DNA from: Deltaproteobacteria bacterium
GTDB taxonomy: Bacteria > Myxococcota_A > Polyangia > Polyangiales > Ga0077539
DNA length: 19,499 nucleotides
Direction: 5' to 3'
Assembly: GCA_016704445.1 (NCBI GenBank)
Contig: JADJAE010000108.1
Span: 1-19,499 of the forward strand
The position numbers and the translations under genes were made by a program. This document shows, one piece after another, positions 13,238 to 19,499 of the stretch. Under the pieces are notes generated by a model that saw only the letters and a list, made by a program, of their open reading frames with translations, made no database searches and had not been told where the DNA came from. Positions within the stretch are counted from its first letter, which is position 1; every line of letters begins with the position of its first letter.

Positions 13238-13936
13238 GTGGACGCGTGCACTTCACGTCGTCCGCCGATCGGTGGTCGTCGCGGCTGGCTCGTCGGCGCG
13301 CTGTGCGTCGGCGCGCTCCTCGTGCTCGCGCCGGGCCTCGCACCGGCCACCGTCGAGGAGCAGCGGGCCCGCCTGCCGCCCGCCCCCGCGGAGCGCTGCG
13401 TCGATGACGTGCAGGGCACCTGGCGCTCGCACGCCTACTATCCCCGCCAGGGGCAGTGGAGCGTGTTCACCCTGCACATCCGACGCGCGGGGGCAGACCT
13501 CACGGGCGACATGGAGGTGCGCTTCTGGGACGGCCCGCCCGACCGGGCCGACCCCATCCCGTGCCGGCCAGGTCACGACGACTGGTCGCTCGACGAGCCC
13601 GCGCGCGGGACCATCGCCGGGATGCGCGTCGAGTTCGGCGGCAGCTCCTACACGGTGCGCGAGCGGGCGTGCGGCCCGGGCCCGCAAGGCTACATCCTCG
13701 ACACCTTCATCGGGACGATCGACCCGGCGGTGCAGGAGTTCCAATCGGTCAACCGATATCCGATGAACGGGGAGATGGTGGAGGACGTCAACGTGTTCCG
13801 CCGCATCGCCTGCCTCACAACGACGGGCACCACGAGCAGCACCGGGCCGACGGTGGTTCCATCGATCGAGACGCGGCCGCCGACCTCGCCGATGCGGAGA
13901 GCGTCGGGCTGCAGCTGCCGACGGCCTGGGGCGTAG
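13238..13936 (+). CDS. Small secreted or membrane-anchored protein of unknown function
   Basis: I chose the GTG at 13238 because GGGAGG lies about 5 bases before it; the frame is also open from a GTG at 13196, which would overlap the ATPase end. Residues 17-34 form a hydrophobic segment after two arginines (RRGWLVGALCVGALLVL), followed by APA, a possible signal-peptidase site. The mature part has about 195 residues: CVDDVQGTWRSHAYYPRQGQ, then FTLHIRRAGADLTGDMEV and MRVEFGGSSYTVRERACG. These short beta strands suggest a lipocalin-like or other small beta barrel, with four cysteines that could pair. The tail is Thr/Pro/Ser-rich. I know no named family. Context suggests co-transcription with the AAA ATPase. 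Confidence 0.6.
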   Translation: MDACTSRRPPIGGRRGWLVGALCVGALLVLAPGLAPATVEEQRARLPPAPAERCVDDVQGTWRSHAYYPRQGQWSVFTLHIRRAGADLTGDMEVRFWDGPPDRADPIPCRPGHDDWSLDEPARGTIAGMRVEFGGSSYTVRERACGPGPQGYILDTFIGTIDPAVQEFQSVNRYPMNGEMVEDVNVFRRIACLTTTGTTSSTGPTVVPSIETRPPTSPMRRASGCSCRRPGA

Positions 13937-14215
13937 CGGCTGGACGCGAGCGACGACCCGTTCGTGATCGGACGCTGGGCCCGCTGGTTCGCCAGACCGA
14001 ACACCCCCTCACGCTCCTGCGCGGGCCTGCGAACTTAGCCCCGCGCTGTTTCTCGTGTCCAGCGGGTGCGAGATCACATCGGCGCATAGGCCTCCGCAGG
14101 CTGCAAGCATCGCCCCAACCAGCATCACGACGCGGTCGAGCCATCCCACGGTCGGTGCTGCCTGGATCGGTGGGCGGGTTGCCTGCCCGGGGGCCCCGGG
14201 TTATGAGCCCGGATC

Positions 14216-15649
<1,434 letters not shown>

Positions 15650-15684
15650 CCTGCTGACCTTCTACTCTCGAACTGAACCCTCCC

Positions 15685-16718
15685 ATGCGCATTGCACCCT
15701 CCCTCGTCGCCGTCCTTGCAACGTTCCTGGTGACGGCGACGGTGGGCGCCCAGACCAGTGCCGAGGTCGCCGCGCGGCGGCTGCTCCTCGAGCGCGCCGA
15801 GGCCGCCCGCGACGCCAACCACCACGCCGAGGCGCTGGAGCTCGCCTCCCGCGCCGGGCAGATCCAGATGACCCCGTCGGTGCGGCTCTTCATCGCCGAG
15901 GAGCAGGAGCAGCTCGGTCGTCTCGCTGACGCCTTCGGCACCGCCGACCTCTGCCTGCGTGACCTCGACGCCAACCCGGGGACGCGCAACCGCGAGGTGG
16001 TCCAGCAGCGGTGCCATGCGTTGCACGTGGGGCTGCGGGCGCGGGTCGGGCAGGTGGTGGTGGTGGTCCCGTCGCCGACGCCGCCGGAGCTCCGGGTGAC
16101 CGTCGCAGGCGATCCGCTCAACCCCGCGCTCTACGGGGCGCCGATGATCGTCTCGCCCGGGGAGGTCCCGGTGACGGCGACCGCGGCGGGGTCGCTGTCG
16201 TGGCGCGCGACGGTGCGCGTGGCGCCGGGGGCGACGGAGTCGGTGCGGGTCGAGCTGGCGCGGGCATCGGTCGCGGCGCCGGTGGGGGTGTCCGTGACAC
16301 CGGTGAGCCGGCCGGCGCCGGTAGTGACGTCGCCACCGGTGGTCGAGCCGGGGGCGACGCCGGGACGCACGCAGCGGACGCTCGGGTGGGTGGCGGCGGG
16401 CGGGGCCGTGGCCTTCCTGGCAGGGGGTGTGGTCGCGTCGGTCGTGCAGGACGGAGAGTCAGCTATATCCTGGACTACTGTCGTGGCATGACGCGCGGGT
16501 CGTTCACGAACACCAACGACTGCGCCGATCATGAAAGTACGGAAGGCACTGCGCAGGGGTTGTCGATTGTCGGCTACGCGACGGGCGGGGCGCTGGCAGC
16601 GACGGCGCTTGTGTTGTGGTTGACGGCGCCGTCGGCGTCTCGCCCGAACGCGTCGGCGCTGGTGGGCTGCGGCAATGGGCCGGGGACCGCGGGCGTGTCG
16701 TGTACGTTCCGCTTCTGA
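15685..16718 (+). CDS. Signal-peptide protein with TPR/PEGA-like layout and two C-terminal membrane helices, one frameshift
   Basis: The ATG at 15685 opens a signal peptide (MRIAPSLVAVLATFLVTATV, probable cut after GAQ). Residues about 25-110 are helical and alanine-rich (RAEAARDANHHAEALELA, FIAEEQEQLGRLADA), like a short TPR unit. A beta-rich, PEGA-like part follows (LRVTVAGDPLNPALYGAP, WRATVRVAPGATESVRVEL), then a Val/Pro linker. The first membrane helix is WVAAGGAVAFLAGGVVAS. The frame breaks near 16460; the other frame continues SYILDYCRGMTRGSFTN, has a second helix (VGYATGGALAATALVLWL) and ends GVSCTFRF. Proteins of this layout often follow Ser/Thr kinases in myxobacteria. The role is unknown; an envelope sensor or scaffold working with the kinase is inference. 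Confidence 0.68.
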
Positions 16719-16814
16719 ACAGGACGGTGAGGGCCCAGAACACGCAACGGACGCAGCGGTTGCGCCGCCCTGGCCTGGGTTCAGCACTCGAAATAACGAT
16801 ATCGAGGGTTAGAT

Positions 16815-18616
16815 ATGATGACGACGCGGGTGAAGGCGGGGCGCGGGTATTGGCGGCGTGGTCGCACTGCTGTTGGGTTGTCCGCGGCCGGACCCGCTGC
16901 CACTGTTGGACAGCGGGGCGGAGGGCGATACGCCCGACGTCGGCGCGCTCGACGTTCCCGCCGTGGAGCGCGACGTGTCCGAGGTCGGGGTCGACGTGCC
17001 GACCGCGCCGATGGACACGGGGCCGGACATGCCTGTCATCGATGACCGGTCGATCGACACCGGGAGCGCGGACGTCGCGGACGTCGCGGACGTCGCGGAG
17101 GCGGGAGCAGGGACGATCAGCCGGACGTGTGCCGCCGAGGACGACAGGACGACGGTCTGCCCATCTGGGCAGACGGTGTGCGGGGGCGCCTGCCGGAATC
17201 TGGCGAACGACTCGTCTCACTGCGGGTCCTGCGACCACGCCTGCAATCTGACGAACGCGACGTCGGCGTGTCAGGCGAGCACGTGCCGGGTGGTGACGTG
17301 CTTCTCGGGCTACGCGGATTGCGACGGCAACCCCGCCAACGGGTGCGAGGTGAACACGACGACGGGGAACGTGGCCAACTGCGGGCGGTGCGGAACGCGG
17401 TGCCCGACGCCCGCAGGCACGACGGCAGTGTGCAACGGGGGCACGTGCGGCGTCTCGTCAGTGATTTGCGGCGCGGGGACGGGCAACTGCGACGGAATGG
17501 ACAGGAACGGCTGCGAGACGACGACGCTGACAGACGCGGCGAACTGCGGCCCCGGCGGAATGGTGGGCTCGGCCGCAGGGAGGATGCAGGGTCAGTGTTC
17601 GTCGACGGGCGGGGCGGCGGGTTGCACGGGCGGGGCGTGTTCGATCACCTGCGCGACGGGCTTCGGGGACTGCGGTGGCAATGTAGCCAATGGGTGCGAG
17701 ACCAACACGGCGACGACGACGGTGACTCACTGTGGGACGTGTGGCCGGGCGTGCCCGGCACCGACGGGCGGGATGGCGACGTGCGTAGGAGGGGCTTGTG
17801 GACAGAGCTGCTCGGGGGGCCTGACGGTCTGCAACGGCGCCTGTGTCAACCTCCAAGCGGATACCGCTCACTGCGGGAGGTGCGGGGGCGCCTGTGCGGC
17901 CGGGCATCCGTGTGTCGCGGGCACCTGCGCACGGTGTCCGACGGGGATGCAGTTGATCCCGGCGGGGATGTTCCAAATGGGCGCGACTGACCTGGAAGAC
18001 CCTGGGACGAGCGCGGCTCCGGTTCATGGGGTTCAGTTGAGTGCATTCTGTCTGGACGCGACGGAGGTGACAGTGGCGGCGTACGCGTCTTGTCCATCGG
18101 TTACCTGCTCGACACCGAGGATAGACGCGGGGTGCAACTGGGAGTAGGCGGCCGAGCAGCACCCGATCAACTGCGTGGAGTGGAACCAAGCCCGCGCGTA
18201 CTGCCGATCGCTCGGTGGGGATCTCCCAACGGAGGCGCAGTGGGGTATGCGGCACGGGGTATGGACGGTCGCCTGTACCCGTGGGGCAACGACGCCCCAG
18301 CCTACTTGCAGGCGTGCTGGAGTCGACAGGCCCGTGCCCCGTCCGTTCATTCCCTTCAAGTAACTCCCCTTTCGGTATATTTGACATGGCGGGTAACGTT
18401 TGGGAGTGGACATTTGGACTACTATGCAACCTATACAGGTCTGCTAGTTCGTATGTTCTGAATCCCACGAATCCATTTAGCGGCGCTCTTCGTGTGCTCC
18501 GTGGTGGCTCGTCTCAATATAGCCCAAGAGAGCTTCGCTCGTCGTACCGCTACACGTCCTCGGCGACGTCTTCCCCTACTACTTTCGGCTTTCGTTGCGC
18601 GCGCGGAGCAGTGTAG
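16815..18616 (+). CDS. Lipoprotein with Cys-rich repeats and a degenerate FGE-sulfatase (SUMF1-type) domain, several frameshifts
   Basis: ATG at 16815 (or 16818) with GAGGG 6-9 bases upstream. A one-base break near 16845 hides the signal peptide; bridged it reads GVVALLLGCPRPDPLP, a lipobox with the Cys codon at 16878. An Asp/Val-rich spacer follows, including DVADVADVA. Next come Cys-rich repeats of about 40-50 residues (CGGACRNLANDSSHCGSCDH, ANGCEVNTTTGNVANCGRCG) to about residue 370. The C-terminal FGE-like domain starts MQLIPAGMFQMGATDLEDPG and needs breaks at about 18137, 18245 and 18330. Its pieces are HPINCVEWNQARAYCRSLGG, RLYPWGNDAPAY, FGIFDMAGNVWEW and RVLRGGSSQYSPRELRSSYR, ending FGFRCARGAV. 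The paired catalytic cysteines of true formylglycine-generating enzymes (SCYRYRC type) are Ser here, so it is probably a binding domain. A surface adhesion or substrate-binding role is inference. Confidence 0.72.
16874..17005 (+). repeat. Direct repeat, copy 1: lipoprotein signal end and Asp-rich spacer
   Basis: This stretch is nearly identical to 19031-19161, starting TGGGTTGTCCGCGGCCGG and ending GACGTGCCGACCG in both. It covers the lipobox Cys and the first Asp-rich spacer, and shows the two lipoprotein genes are recent duplicates. Copy 2 is one base shorter. Confidence 0.85.
17071..17097 (+). repeat. Three tandem 9-base units (GACGTCGCG)
   Basis: The unit encodes Asp-Val-Ala and gives DVADVADVA in the lipoprotein spacer. 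The matching region of the second lipoprotein has a different repeat, so this spacer changes by unit gain and loss. Confidence 0.8.
17251..17306 (+). repeat. Direct repeat, copy 1: Cys-rich module
   Basis: Fifty-six bases (ACGAACGCGACGTCGGCGTG onward) recur at 19444-19499 with only two mismatches, encoding TNATSACQASTCRVVTCF. This supports duplication of the whole lipoprotein N-terminal half. Confidence 0.85.
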
Positions 18617-18966
18617 CTCTTTCCTCCCCGTCCTCTTTTCGCGCGTTCAGACAACCACGCCGAGGCGAGAGTCTTCGGTCGCACTTCCTAGATCCTCAGT
18701 CCGTCCACTCGACCGCGAACTCGCCGCTCTGCTGAAGCGCGGCGGGCAGTGCGGCGGTCTCCGGCGTTCGCGCGTCGACCCGCTCCGCGGATCAGACATG
18801 GATCGGCGGTCAGGGCGGGGCCGCTCGATCGGAGTTCCGCTGCGTGCGGAGGTTGCGGTATCGTCCGGCGGTCGCTCTGGCGGGCTCGTGATGGGCGCGG
18901 CGGTGACGGGTTCAGGCGGGGCGTGTGTCCGACGGCACAGGCTCACGCTGAGAGGGAGCGGCATTC
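18617..18966 (+). other. Intergenic region between the tandem lipoprotein genes, possible remnant of an FGE C-terminus
   Basis: No open gene. In broken frames, about 18776-18860 reads VDPLRGSDMDRRSGRGRSIG and, one frame over, EFRCVRRLR. This resembles the usual end of FGE-type domains (GSDRV, RGGS, IGFRCVR). It could be debris from a third family copy lost between the two genes. The start region (18640-18740) shows nothing I can name; no clear terminator hairpin. Confidence 0.3.
18952..18958 (+). promoter_or_regulatory. Ribosome binding site of the second lipoprotein gene
   Basis: GAGGGAG lies 8 bases before the ATG at 18967 and supports that start, which also gives a clean lipoprotein signal peptide. 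Confidence 0.55.
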
Positions 18967-19499
18967 ATGAGCGAACGAGCATTGGCAGGGTGGGGACGGC
19001 TCGCGCCGCTGGCGATGGCAGCGCTGCTGGTGGGTTGTCCGCGGCCGGACCCGCTGCCGCTGTTGGACAGCGGGGCTGAGGGCGATGCTCCGACGTCGGC
19101 GCGCTCGACGTGCCCGCCGTGGAGCGCGACGTGCCCGAGGTCGGGGTCGACGTGCCGACCGAGCCCATGGACACGGGGCCGGATGTGCCGGACGTCGACG
19201 TCCCTGTCCTCGACGACGGTCCGATCGACACCGGTCCGATCGACACCGGGAGCCGGGACGTCGGTCCCGTGGACGCGGACGTCGCGGAGGCAGGAATGGT
19301 GGACGATCGGCCAGACGTGGTAGTGCCGCCGAGGACGACGGGACGACAGTCTGCCCGTCGGTCGGACGGCGTGTGGGAGCGCGTGCCGCGATCTGGCGAA
19401 CGACTCGTCCAACTGCGGGACGTGCGATCGCGCGTGCGTCCTCACGAACGCGACGTCGGCGTGCCAGGCGAGCACGTGCCGCGTGGTGACGTGCTTCTC
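18967..19499 (+). CDS. Second Cys-rich lipoprotein, paralogue of the upstream one, cut by the right edge, frameshifted
   Basis: The start MSERALAGWGRLAPLAMAAL leads to the lipobox LLVGC (Cys codon at 19036). The signal peptide is intact here, which shows what the first copy should look like. The frame breaks at about 19090, where GATGCTCCGACG lacks one C compared with the CCC run in copy 1. The spacer then continues in another frame as DVGALDVPAVERDVPEVGVD and PIDTGPIDTG. At about 19320-19400 further breaks separate CAAEDDGTTVCPS from the first Cys-rich repeat (LANDSSNCGTCDRACVLTN when bridged). The sequence ends inside TCRVVTCF. By analogy, more Cys-rich repeats and an FGE-type domain should follow beyond the window. 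It is an outer-membrane or periplasmic lipoprotein, function unknown. Confidence 0.65.
19031..19161 (+). repeat. Direct repeat, copy 2: lipoprotein signal end and Asp-rich spacer
   Basis: Counterpart of 16874-17005. The one-base shortening near 19090 falls in a C run and breaks the reading frame. Confidence 0.85.
19218..19247 (+). repeat. Two tandem 15-base units (GGTCCGATCGACACC)
   Basis: The unit encodes Gly-Pro-Ile-Asp-Thr and gives PIDTGPIDTG in the spacer of the second lipoprotein. A single related unit (SIDTG) occurs at the same place in the first copy. Confidence 0.8.
19444..19499 (+). repeat. Direct repeat, copy 2: Cys-rich module
   Basis: Counterpart of 17251-17306; the window ends inside it, so the duplication probably runs further right. 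Confidence 0.85.

Overview
The window looks like a chromosomal segment of a high-GC, lipoprotein-rich myxobacterium, with a Sandaracinus/Polyangiales-like relative as the best guess. The evidence is GC-rich third codon positions nearly throughout, a eukaryote-type Ser/Thr kinase next to a signal-peptide protein with two late membrane helices, and tandem lipoproteins with Asp-rich linkers, Cys-rich repeats and a formylglycine-generating-enzyme-type (FGE-sulfatase) domain. This placement is inference from gene style; there is no rRNA or other marker in the window.

Left half (1-10019), all on the minus strand and read right to left, is a probable anti-phage defence operon. It begins with a DrmD-like SNF2 helicase (10019-6522). 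A small, frame-broken gene follows immediately, with its ATG two bases after the helicase stop. Next come an Eco57I/PglX-type N6-adenine DNA methyltransferase (5651 to about 1640) and a RecF/SMC-like P-loop ATPase (1411 to beyond the left edge). DrmD plus an adenine methylase is the signature pair of class 1 DISARM. The core genes drmA, drmB and drmC are not in the window and could only lie further left. The two extra components, the small protein and the coiled-coil ATPase, make this either an elaborated DISARM locus or a distinct helicase-methylase-ATPase system. Base composition falls sharply within the methylase gene at about 3050, where the catalytic domain gives way to the target-recognition part. 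It rises again at about 2000 and falls once more in the ATPase.

Right half (10238-19499), all on the plus strand, is ordinary myxobacterial envelope and signalling cargo: a lipoprotein alpha/beta-hydrolase, an AAA ATPase followed by a small secreted protein, a membrane-anchored Ser/Thr kinase followed by a signal-peptide/two-helix protein, and two tandem paralogous Cys-rich lipoproteins. The second lipoprotein is cut by the right edge.

A caution applies to most genes here. At least seven of the ten look broken by one- or two-base deletions, often in short G/C runs or CG repeats, yet the protein resumes in another frame with conserved motifs intact. The pattern suggests uncorrected long-read assembly errors more than mass pseudogenisation. 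I therefore give whole-gene extents that cross these breaks and say where they are. I saw no tRNA, rRNA, CRISPR array, integrase or convincing insertion sequence.
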